A stretch of DNA of 64,000 nt, from assembly GCF_902459465.1 (NCBI RefSeq), contig NC_047082.1:8597407-8661406 (forward strand), written 5' to 3'. Made by a program: the position numbers and the translations under genes. Every line of letters starts with the position of its first letter. The first letter of the stretch is position 1. This stretch comes from Asterias rubens. Taxonomy: Eukaryota; Echinodermata; Asteroidea; Forcipulatida; Asteriidae. Positions 25,401 through 35,000 of the stretch are shown one piece after another. The notes beneath the pieces were generated by a model. That model was not told where the DNA came from and searched no databases. It saw only the letters and a list, made by a program, of their open reading frames with translations.

Positions 25401-28400
25401 GTCGATGTTCCACATTTGGCACGTGCGCCCGTTCTCGGTCACGCTGACATGGCCCAAGTAGTCACTGCCATAGCGGTCTGTGTAACACTCCGGAACCTGT
25501 CCGTCGCAGACATTCTCACCTGGGTAAGTATTCGTTAATGGGATCAAGACCAAGGTTGTTAATTGAAGAAAATGATCATCTTTAAACAAAAGTTTGGTAT
25601 GAATAAAACAACATTCAACTTTATAAACCACAAGGGGAGCGGACAGGGTAAATTTTCAAATAATTTGGGGTTGAACAAAGACAAAAATAATGACTGTAGC
25701 AGGATTTGAACCAACGACCTCTGGTCACATGCCGGCGTTCATAGCAACTGAGCATTTCGGCCCTATCAACCAGAGGTTGTTGGCTCAAATCCCACTCTAG
25801 AAATGTTTTCTTTGACCTCAAATAATTCGAACAAATTATGAATAAAATGCCTACTTATTTTAAAATCTTAACAATTAAGAAGTACCGTAGTTACAAAATA
25901 ATTGAATTTCAAAGCAGAATTTTACTCGTATGACAAAAGGTGATATCAAATAAATGTTGTAAATATTCATAAAGCGATTATGTTTGTAGGGCTAACATTA
26001 ATAATCATTGCAATAAATATTACCTAAATCTGGAATGTCTGGTTTTGCCACACATTCATCATTGAACTCTCCTACGTCACAATATTCCCACTCCACGTTT
26101 GGGTTGGTAGTGTAGCACCAAGCGCCCTCTCCCGACCCCGGGATGTTACGACAGAAGTTCGAATCCTGACCGAACTTCTCTCTGTACGAAAAAAAAAAAC
26201 CGTAGTCCCTCATAATGTATTCACATTTTTAAGGTACCGGACACTATTGGTAATCAGTGTTAGCATAAAAACTTAGTTAACGATCAATGGAGAGCTGTTG
26301 GTAGTATACAACACTGTAAGAAACGGCTCTCGAGAAAGAAGTTATTTCTCACAAAAAATATTTGACTTTGATTTTGAGACCTCAGAATTTTATTTTGAGG
26401 TCTCGAAATCAAGCATCTGAAAGCACACAGACAATCTCGCATTTCGACGACCAATTGAGTTCACTTTTCACGGGTTTAGTATTTTATGCATAATTTTGTT
26501 GAGGAGACTGGTCTTTGACAATATTACCAAAGGTGTCCACTGTCTTTTTAAATCTGTGTAACTCAATGCCTATAGTTGCTTCTGCATCTCCCGTGCGCCA
26601 GGAGTGTCTTTAGAAAGACATGGCGCATTATAAATAGCCACTATTTTTAGACTATTTTACCTGTAGGTTGGGTCGACCTCATGAGGCGAATCAGAGTCCC
26701 AATGCTGACAGGTATAAATGTTCACCGTAACGTGAACCTTTCCACGGTAGTCAGCGGCATCGGGACGGGTAAAACACTCAACCCCTTCTCCGATTTGTTC
26801 ATCTAGAAATAACATCAAAAGAACATTCATTCAGCGTGTAAAGATTTCCGTATCCTGCCACCACTTCTTCACTCATTTTACCAAAAGGAATATCTCATTG
26901 GGTAGGCCATTAAAACTAAGGCTGTTAAACAAGAGATTGTCGCAGCACGTGAGCAAAACAAGTGGATAAAATTAGAGTTCGGATTAAGTAGGATTTGAAA
27001 CTTTGAATGGTGGAAATAAGATATAGAAGAGTTTGCGGTAACACCATGTAATAACAATCTCTAAATGAGTTGGGGTGGTTCTGAAAAGAACCGTTGGATT
27101 AACTCGACGTTTCGATCAGTATGCTCTGATCGTCTTCTGGAGAATGCTGGACTCTGATGCTGCATGCTGCTTAAGTACTGGGTGGCGGATCAGCGGTATA
27201 GAATTCGGATTGTTGGTTTTGGAAAGAAGTCAGTGCACAGAATTATGTATATTTCCCCTTTCCCCAAGTTGCGAGCCTGAATGCCAAGGTATAGACCACT
27301 ATTTACTATTTTTTTCAAGGGACCGTTGCCACCAACTGCTGGTGGGGCGGAAACAGAGAACCTTCCTTACAGTCTGTACGCATTTATGCTAAGGAATCAT
27401 CCATCAGAAGCCTGGTAGTGCAGGAAGCACAACCTCCCTAACTTTACGAACCAATCATGGTAAATTGTCACGACTGGGACTCGAACCCACACTCTGCTGA
27501 TCAAACACCAGAGCTTGAATTTGGAGGTGCTCTTGTAGCCATGCACTAGGTCATGGCACGCCATCATTACAAATAAGTATTTCGAGGTAAGGAAAGGTAT
27601 TGTTCGTGCTTATAACTCTGTGAACTAGTCTGTAATAGAACCATCTCAGAAAGGAGGAATATTCAAACTATACTAAATATTATTTTACCTAATTCGGAAC
27701 CTTCTGACAGTGGGCCACCGGACTGGAACGATGAGTACTCGGTGTATGAACTCTCATCGATGATAATTGTACCACCATCGGTCAGTGTGGCCGGGGTTGT
27801 CTGTGGTGGTGGAGGTGGGGGTGGGGGTGGTGGGGGTAGAGGTGGGGTAACTTCGGGTTCTGGAGGGGTAGGCTCTGGTTCTGAGCTAGGTTCTGGCTCT
27901 GGGGGAGGTTGGGTGGGAGGAGCTTGGGTGGGAGGGGCAGGCGGGGCTTCAGTTGGCTCGGGAGGACAGTCAAACTCAAGTTGCAACGTCAGGAACAACA
28001 CTTCTGTAAATCATTTGTTTTTAAAATTTAAGCAAATAATTGAAGGAAACATTTCGAATGGAAAACACCTATATCGACTTAAATGTTGCTGACGTATTAG
28101 AACTGCAATAACACTTCATAAAATGCTTGCTCCATCGGGACCCAAATTCATAAAACCTAAGCGCCAAAAATTGCCAATCACAGACAAGCATTACTTAGCA
28201 GAAACAGGTTACCAGCCAAAATTGCAATAAGTTTGCATTAAGGCTGGTGCCCCACTCAATCTTTGCCTAGCAAAGACACTTGTCAAGCATCATTTTCTGC
28301 TAAACAGCGTTGTGAAATCGGGCCCATAGTATGGCGAAATATACAAACAAATTGTGGGGGCATTCCTCACTTGGAATGGCAAGGATGGTTTCGTCAACGT

Positions 28401-29838
28401 TGCCTATACAAAGCATCACTTTGTATAACTGCCAAAAATGTTATTTGTGAACTCGATCACAATTTTAATTAAAATACTTGTGTCTATCGATTGATTATTT
28501 AGTCGATATTGACTTGTGTTCTGTGCTGACAGCTCAATGTTTGTCATTAGGCCTATAGTCGTTTTGCCATTAGTTAATTTACACAACACTGCTCCTGTTT
28601 ACATTTTGGATCGATCGGCGTCACTCATGTGTCAATCTATCAAACTTGATGCGTATGGGGTCTGGTTGAGAGAACTTCACCAATATGGTACAAACAAGTG
28701 TTGAAGGGGGGAGGCCATTATAATATCATCTTTTTGGGAACACATTAATTCTGTAAGTGTTGCCTTGAAAGTGAATAATTACCTTTTGCGTTTTCGATGG
28801 CATCGGCTGAAATGCAATTGAAAAGAGAGGAGCAAGTTATATCAAGCGATTATTATTTTATGCAATAAAGTTCTCCCTATAGTGTATAGGTCTATATTAA
28901 TGTTAAGGGAAATGCATGGGTCAGAGTTGTGAAAAACTTTTTGAGCAAATGTGGGCATTATGAAAGAAATATCAGAAAGGGGAATTTTATTTTGACATTT
29001 CTTACCTAATTCGTCACACACAACACCTGCTGAAAGACGAAAAATAAAAAGTGGTTTTAAACATTTTAAGTATTAATGTAATGTTGTTGTTATGTTGAAA
29101 ATAATGTTAACCCTGCTTCGTATGCCCTACTCTTTTTTAACATAGTTAAAGGCCCCAATAATTATTTTCTTTAGTTTGTTTTCTTTCTTTTTGGTTAGGA
29201 GTCTGGTAAAGGTTAGCATATAGGGATTATATATGGGTTTAGGGGTTGACATGATACGTGTGACAGTGGGAGTTTTAAAGAATCTTATTGCCACAACATT
29301 CCAGTGTAATAATCATCAAACTTACCAACAGCTGGAGACGCTCTGGCATACATCGGCACTGCGGGGTAAAATGTAAAATGACTTTTGTTTTAAAGCTATG
29401 TAATTTTTGTAGGACAAAAAAAAAACACAATGTCCACAGATTTACGTTAAACTTACACAGTTTGAAGATAATGATGGTAGAAAGCTTCCCTGAATAATAG
29501 TATGCATATGCAAATGTGTCCGGGCGGACACAATTGCATTATGCAGCAGCGTCCGAGCGGACACGGTTGCATATTATGCAAACCCGTCCGGCGGACATTA
29601 TTACATATGCAATACTGCGGACAGTATTGCATTAGAGGGCAATATTGCATGCGACACCGGCATTACACGACAACAAACAGTAGAACTAATTTTTTGCGTA
29701 ATTTTCTCCATGAAATTTAGCCCTGGTGAGAAGCAAATAGCTTCAAAAGGGGGGATATTTTGTCTTACCATCGGGTCCGGCATGACACGGCAACAAACAG
29801 CAGAGCACGACCATAACAAATACACGTGAACTCGCCAT
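22469..29838 (-). CDS. secreted four-kringle protein with Pro-rich stalk
   Basis: Exons (minus strand, 5' to 3'): 29769-29838, 29326-29358, 29006-29029, 28783-28806, 27689-28003, 26661-26802, 26024-26181, 25294-25519, 24809-24927, 24240-24326, 23718-23939, 23004-23136, 22469-22631. They give 571 aa ending in TAA. Residues 1-20 are a signal peptide (MASSRVFVMVVLCCLLPCHA). Three tiny exons follow, then a Pro/Glu/Thr stalk (about 72-125, with an 11-Pro run). Four kringles run from C165-C246, C267-C361, C381-C465 and C483-C565, each with six Cys in kringle order and motifs such as DYRG, CxxW, WCYTT and WEYCDV. Kringle 2 has two extra Cys (C260, C358). No protease, transmembrane or GPI segment is visible. 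Kringles generally bind proteins or lysine; the ligand here is unknown. All introns between kringles are phase 1. I do not recognise a named orthologue. Confidence 0.9.
24045..24225 (-). mobile_element. SINE-like repeat in kringle gene intron
   Basis: Shares ATGGAGAGA..C, CAGGGAAA.CC, CAAACATGCAGT and GGGTTCCAGAGGTGGAA-type blocks with 57783-57975. The TTTAAACGGGGTT block is a decayed B box. It lies just downstream of exon 10. Confidence 0.55.
25686..25820. mobile_element. head-to-head tRNA-SINE (family G) fragments
   Basis: The minus-strand half reads GCTCAGTTGCTATGAACGCC and GGTTCAAATCCTGC; the plus-strand half reads ACCAGAGGTTGTTGGCTCAA and ATCCCACTCTAGAAATG. Together they form an imperfect palindrome in the intron upstream of kringle exon 8. 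Confidence 0.6.
26231..26550. mobile_element. family A MITE copy in kringle gene intron
   Basis: From AAGGTACCGGACACTATTGG to AAAGGTGTCCACTGTCTTT, with the internal inverted GATTTTGAGACCTCA and TGAGGTCTCGAAATC. Confidence 0.75.
27070..27400 (+). mobile_element. repeat with GACGTTTCGATCAG motif, class uncertain
   Basis: Contains CTCGACGTTTCGATCAGTAT then GCTCTGATCGTCTTC, an inverted TCTGATCG/CGATCAG core. A decayed relative is at about 21520-21570 (CCGTTTCGGTCAGTATG, ATCTAATCGTCTTC). Similar motifs occur in Penelope-like elements of marine invertebrates; that class is only a guess. Confidence 0.35.
27462..27560 (-). mobile_element. tRNA-derived SINE head (family F), inverted
   Basis: The minus strand reads ATGACCTAGTGCATGGCTAC then TTCAAGCTCTGGTGTTTGAT, CAGCAGAGTGTGGGTTCGAG and TCCCAGTCGTGAC. 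It has a Leu/Ser-tRNA-like head with intact B box but no tRNA 3' end. Confidence 0.7.
28139..28325. mobile_element. family B MITE copy
   Basis: GGACCCAAATTCATAAAACC to CGTTGTGAAATCGGGCCCAT, in the intron upstream of the Pro-rich exon. Confidence 0.65.
29405..29495 (+). mobile_element. family E fragment
   Basis: CAATGTCCACAGATTTACGT, ACACAGTTTGAAGATAATGA and AGAAAGCTTCCCTGAA match the left arm of the full element at 43283-43625. It stops where the palindrome array begins. Confidence 0.65.
29508..29632. repeat. tandem palindrome array, cluster 1 (4 units)
   Basis: Four consecutive near-perfect palindromes at 29508-29539, 29541-29572, 29576-29606 and 29607-29632. Each has the plan ATGCAA, a short spacer, GTCCG, CGGAC, a short spacer, TTGCAT. 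Unit 1 begins with an exact octamer ATGCAAAT. It lies in intron 1 of the kringle gene. It is not a CRISPR (no non-repetitive spacers) and not a known satellite that I recognise. Confidence 0.85.
29657..29686. repeat. degenerate copy of kringle exon 1 segment
   Basis: CCGGCATTACACGACAACAA then ACAGTAGA resembles 29776-29803 in exon 1 (CCGGCATGACACGGCAACAA then ACAGCAGA), with three mismatches in 28 bp. It is in the same orientation, directly beside palindrome cluster 1. Confidence 0.6.
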
Positions 29839-31231
29839 CCTGACCTGTTATGAAGAATTGAAATAATTGTTGGCACTTTGGTATTGGATTAATGGAGAGC
29901 TATAGTTGATTGTATAAAAGACTCTGAGCAGCGGCTCCCTCGGAAGTAAGTACAATTTTTGAGAAACGGGTAATTTCGCATTCAAATATTATTTAAAATA
30001 ATTTTAAAAAGACCTAATTAATTTGAGCAAAAAAAAGTGGTTCTTTCTTTCGTTATTCTCTGCCGTAAAAATCTTAAAAGATATAACCTACTCACCCTAT
30101 TCCGATCAGGAGTTCTGCAATTCAAGAAATGAAAACAGTTTCAAAAACTCGACCCTTTTAAGCGACTACCACATCAGAGAATAGTTTATTCATAAGAGCA
30201 AATATTTGTTTTGCGTTATTATTGTTTTCTTTTCCCGCTGTTTTTACCGATCCACTTTCTAGCTGTTTGATTGGCGGACAGTTGAGTGACGTTGTCATGA
30301 TATCAATCAATGAGGATTGACAGTTTCGTAAATACATATATTTAAAATTTCTATTAAATAGTTGCGGGTATTTTTAATTTGGTAAATAATTGATTTTTGT
30401 TATTGCTAGTGGTATTGTGCGTTGAAATCGATAGTCTGGTTTTGGAGTCGTACACGGTATGGCATGGGTTCCAATGCAGGTGACACGTGCCCTGGGTCAG
30501 TTTAACCGTAGCTTACTTCTTTCTTTCTTTTTCTCCTAAAAAAACATCCGTTTCTGCCATGTTTCATCAGTGACCTTTTAAACCTTCCTTGTAATTTGTT
30601 AGTGTCTCACACATCACCACATGCGCCACTTGTTTAATTTCTTGAAAGCTCTTTGTTGTGGGGGGAGTGTCACTATAAAGGGAAAGGGTAAACAAAAATT
30701 GCATTTGCTATTTCTCTTGAATTGCCTTCTTATTTTTTTACGAGAATGAAAGAAACAATCAGTCCGGTCGCCTTCTTCTTTATTTTTCTTTTTTTATTGG
30801 ACCTCAACATTTCCGATAGGTAGATCAGAGTGTTGACAATGGTGGACAATCAAGTCTCCAATGGGAAAATACTGCCTGTCAAATTTCTCGCTAAAGCAAA
30901 AAACGAGCTGGGCACCAGCAGTCATAACAATGCAAACTTTACGTAATTTATTTTTTACTGACTTCTGCTAAACATTGTTCTGTTCACAGCAAGTTTTTAT
31001 GCTTGGCCTTTTTGGAATAGCCCCAACCAAAAATAATTATGATGCTTGTCAATCAATATGGCAACGTGAATTATTAATAATAGTGAGATTTTGAACATCG
31101 AATAGCCTGTATATAAATAATGCACACAGATCATAATTGCAGCAGTGTAGTTATAAAAATAATTTGAATGGCCTTTAATTATTAAGTATTAGTCCCAGGC
31201 ATTTTTTAAACAACCTTTGTACCGCTGTCAG
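29839..31231. other. intergenic, kringle gene 5' flank
   Basis: 29870-30005 is a decayed family A fragment (GCGGCTCCCTCGGAAGTAAG). The rest is AT-rich with no recognised element. The kringle promoter should lie here; I cannot place a TATA box or start site. A possible 5' UTR acceptor (TTCATAACAG on the minus strand) sits just upstream of the ATG. Confidence 0.45.
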
Positions 31232-31311
31232 ATGCAATTGTGTCCGCCATGCAATACTGTCCACTCCGGACACTTTTGCATATGCAATCGTGTCCGGGGC
31301 TATGCGTGCAT
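31232..31311. repeat. tandem palindrome array, cluster 2
   Basis: A half unit (31232-31248), a full unit (31249-31281, ATGCAATACTGTCC..GGACACTTTTGCAT) and a decayed unit (31282-31311). Same family as 29508-29632. Confidence 0.75.
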
Positions 31312-31485
31312 GCACTGGACCTACGTACGTATATGCAGCATGAATATTCACGTATTTTATGATTGCACCGAATAATTAACTGCCGAACATTTACCATGTC
31401 ATTCATGACATGCACTTAGCTTGTAAAAAAAATGGCGAACGTGTTCCCCCGACCAAGGGCGTATAATTTACTGTAAGACGGTTTT

Positions 31486-31620
31486 GCACGGGGCGGACAC
31501 AACTGCATATACAAATGTGTCCGGGCGGACACAATTGCATTATGCAGCAGCGTCCGGGCAGACACGATTGCATATGCAATAATGTCCTCCGGATAGTATT
31601 GCATAGAGGACGTAATTGCA
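31486..31620. repeat. tandem palindrome array, cluster 3
   Basis: A partial unit (31486-31508), full units at 31509-31540, 31542-31573 and 31574-31604, then a decayed end (GGACGTAATTGCAT). Units 2 and 3 are almost identical to units 1 and 2 of cluster 1, so clusters 1 and 3 derive from one source array. Confidence 0.85.
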
Positions 31621-31747
31621 TGCCACTGATATTGAGCGACGGTCTTGTGCGGTATTCCATGTTTGGTTTTCAGCCCCAATTTGGTGTTTTGACAGTGGGC
31701 TCACTTTGGTTCGCATGTCAGCCGTTAATTCGTTCACACACAGCAGT

Positions 31748-31849
31748 AGCCTTTTGTCAAGGCCTTTGTGGTTTGGAGAGCCGCAATCCCAAGCGACTGC
31801 AACGGGAGAACACACACGCGAGAGGCAGACGCAGCCTTGACAAAAGGCT
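31748..31849. repeat. inverted repeat upstream of AHI1
   Basis: 16-bp perfect arms AGCCTTTTGTCAAGGC (31748-31763) and GCCTTGACAAAAGGCT (31834-31849), 70-bp loop, about 170 bp before the AHI1 start. Each arm neighbours a copy of ACACAGCAGT in direct orientation. It may be a foldback relic or a regulatory cruciform. Confidence 0.6.
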
Positions 31850-32016
31850 AACACAGCAGTTAAAAATCACCATCGTGTTCGTAAACAAAAGGGAACGGTT
31901 GGAATGTTTGGAAATTAATGATCAGTCATTTTGATTCAGTTTTAACTCGCTAGAGACAGATTTATTGACTTCAAAGTAAATAATGAGAATTATGTCAAGC
32001 ATCAGATGAAATAACG

Positions 32017-35000
32017 ATGGCTACGAAAGGTATGATTAACATTTTGTTGGTTTTGTTTAGGCTGATTTTTAATTTAAAGAAGAAGAATGCAGCTGGGGTC
32101 GCCCCGAAAACAGTACATCTGGTATGGGGCGAATTGTTTAGTAGTGACTCATTTACTCACGTAACAATAAATTAGAATTTAGAATAGGAAGAGGGTTGCG
32201 TTTTGTTTTCGGAAAATGTTCGCATATCTACAAACAGTTTTTCATTCATCATGATGTCAAGAAGACTCTTTTCATGTGTTTTATTTATAATAATAATAAT
32301 TAATGAGTACGAATACGAGTAGGCCTAATTGATCATGTTGATTTATCTCACTCATTCCTCAACCAAATAAACATGATAAAATGAGACATTCATTTATATG
32401 TTCGGTAAAAATGAGTGAACCAAGAATCAGAAAGATGTGGCAGGATACAGAAATAAGATTACAAATCTTGATATTTTCCAGAATAATCAATTAAGCTACA
32501 CCAATGTTTAAACAAAATACAGGAAAGGTAAAAAAGAAGATCCGGAAGTCGACGAAAACCGAAGAAGAAGATGATGACAGACCTTTTTGTAAGTGTCTCA
32601 AAGATGAAGTAGAAATGCTTTCCCATTTCATCTTCAATCAAATTATTTAAAATGACTGTCCCTATAATATGTGCAGCCAAAGTAAAAGTTTCTGTAGTTG
32701 TGATTATTAAGAAAGAACCATGGATCATACATTCAGCCCAAGTAGTAGTTTATAACCAGGATCGTTTTTTAAAACTGAGAACAGAGAAGTCTCCCCAATT
32801 CGAATAAAAGAGCAAGACAAGTTCTCAAAAGAGCATAGTCCACCTAGGAAGTTGTAGATATACACTACCAAAAACCAAATATACAATAACAAAATTATCC
32901 CAATGCAATGTTAACATATTGAATATTTAAAGGCAGTAGACACTATTGGTAATTGTCAAAGACTAGCCTTCACAGTTTGTGTATCTCAACATATGCATAG
33001 AACAACAAACCTGTGAAAATTTGAGCTCAATCGGTCATCGAACTTGCGAGATAATAATGAACGAAAAAATACCATTGTCACACGAAGTTGTGTGCGTTTA
33101 GATAGTTGATTTCGAGACATCAAATTCGTGGAAAATTACTTCTTTCTCGAAAACTATGGCACTTCAGAGGGAGCCATTTCTCACAATGTTTTATACCATC
33201 AACCTCTCCCCATTACTCGTCACCAAGAAAGGTTTTACCCTAATAATTATTTTGAGTAATTACCAATAGTGTCCACTGCCTTTAAAATATGTTTTTATTT
33301 ACAGCTCCCCAGTCGGGCCACAACTCCACGGAAGATCCAAGCAAAGCCAGTTTAGACAAACTACTTCTCGCTGCGATGCAACAAACAACAGAGTGAGACA
33401 TTTATTAAAACTTCCTAAAACAAAAACAATTTCCGTAGGTCCTAGTCATTTTACTTTGTGGTGGTGTAGCTACTTTCTTTAAAACTTATAGTTATCAATA
33501 TCAGGCCTGTAATTATACAGGGGCAACAACGTCTATGACCTCTGTTGCCACTGATCTTGGCCTTGATGCCCCTCTAAAGTTTCCCGTAGACTTTAAACAA
33601 AAGTCCAATGGAAGTGCCCTTTGCAAAATGAAAATGGCCTCGCCCTCTTAAAATTTCAGACCTGCCCAATATTATCTTATGAGCCATAGAATTTATTAGA
33701 GTTTCAAAACTCTAAAATGTTAATTGACAATACTTCTTTATCTTGTTTGCCTTTTTGTTGCTTTTTTTTATCAAAACTGTTTGTTTTGATGACTGATGGT
33801 AAATTGATATAATTTTAAGTTCAAAACTGTTTTTTCATTTTAGGGAAAAGAACAAATCTGGGAAGAAAAAGAGCAAGAAAGCCCGAAGCCAAACAGCAGA
33901 TGCTGTGGTAAGAAACTTTACTTATAGATGAGTTATGGCTCCTTTCCTTGCATCTCACCATTTTCTCCCTGCATCTAGCTCAACACTCCTTCAGTCCCCG
34001 CCCCACCCCCGAATCAAGAATATTTCTTCTAAAAAAGAAAAATGTTTTTATCAAAACATTGGTCTTGTCTAAACTCTAAATCTTTCATAGAAATTGTTGC
34101 AACCTTCTCATCGTTTTGTCTTGTCGTTGTCTCGCAGCTGGAATCTTTAAAACAAGGTGCTAATCTCCGTAAGGACACAGAGGACCAGTCCATCCTTAAC
34201 AACACCTATGACGGCAGCGACAGCCCGAGATTCGACAAGAATATGACCAACGAGCGGCGGAGGAAGCTCCCTCCGAAAAAAGGGGTGGAGAACAGAGGGT
34301 TTATCGACGATGAGGGAAAAGACGTTGAGAGAGAAACTCCAAAGAGGACGAAGAAGAAGAAGAAATCTGAGACGACATCGATTATTGACAGGTGAGATGG
34401 TTGTCCTTGAAGTTGTTGGTCTTGAGATACTACACATTGCGATATTGTTATTCAATTGAAAAACATCCAGACCAACGAACTTGTCAGGTCATGATTTGAC
34501 CTGTGGTGCAGTGTAAAATTCGAGCCCTGTCTGAAGATGTGGCCATTTCCTTTACTTTTCTTTTGACTCCTTTAAAGTTTTAAAATCATTCGATCAAATT
34601 GTGATTTCTGGACAGCATTTTCTATTTGATTTTTTAATGGTATTTGTTTTTCCCGTAATTTCTCAGCGGTCCGTTAACAATGCAAGAATTGGAAGACACC
34701 CCCAAGAAAGTCAGGAGGCGCAAGAAGTCGGTACCCAAGCAGGAGGACGACAAAGAGAATGAAGAAAATGTACAGAGTAGAACAGAAGATGAGATGGATG
34801 GCAGGGAACCAGGGAAGGAGACGGGAGAAGAGGATGTAGGAGGAGCAGGAAAGACATTGAAAGGGAAGAAGAAGAAAAAGAAGGGTAAGTTTTTATTCAG
34901 TTCAGGCCTTTGAATCTCCGCTTTTAAGCGGATATCTTTTTTATTGACTGCGCCAGTCTATTATTAGCCACAAATGTAAAATATGTAAGATTTCTTTCTT

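Noticed and set aside
27742..28092. Plus-strand 116-codon Gly-rich frame
   Set aside because: It is the exact antisense of the Pro-rich kringle-gene exon (27689-28003); the Gly runs are the complement of the CCN codons.
29508..29632. Possible CRISPR-like array
   Set aside because: Repeats are contiguous palindromes without unique spacers, and the host genes are eukaryotic.
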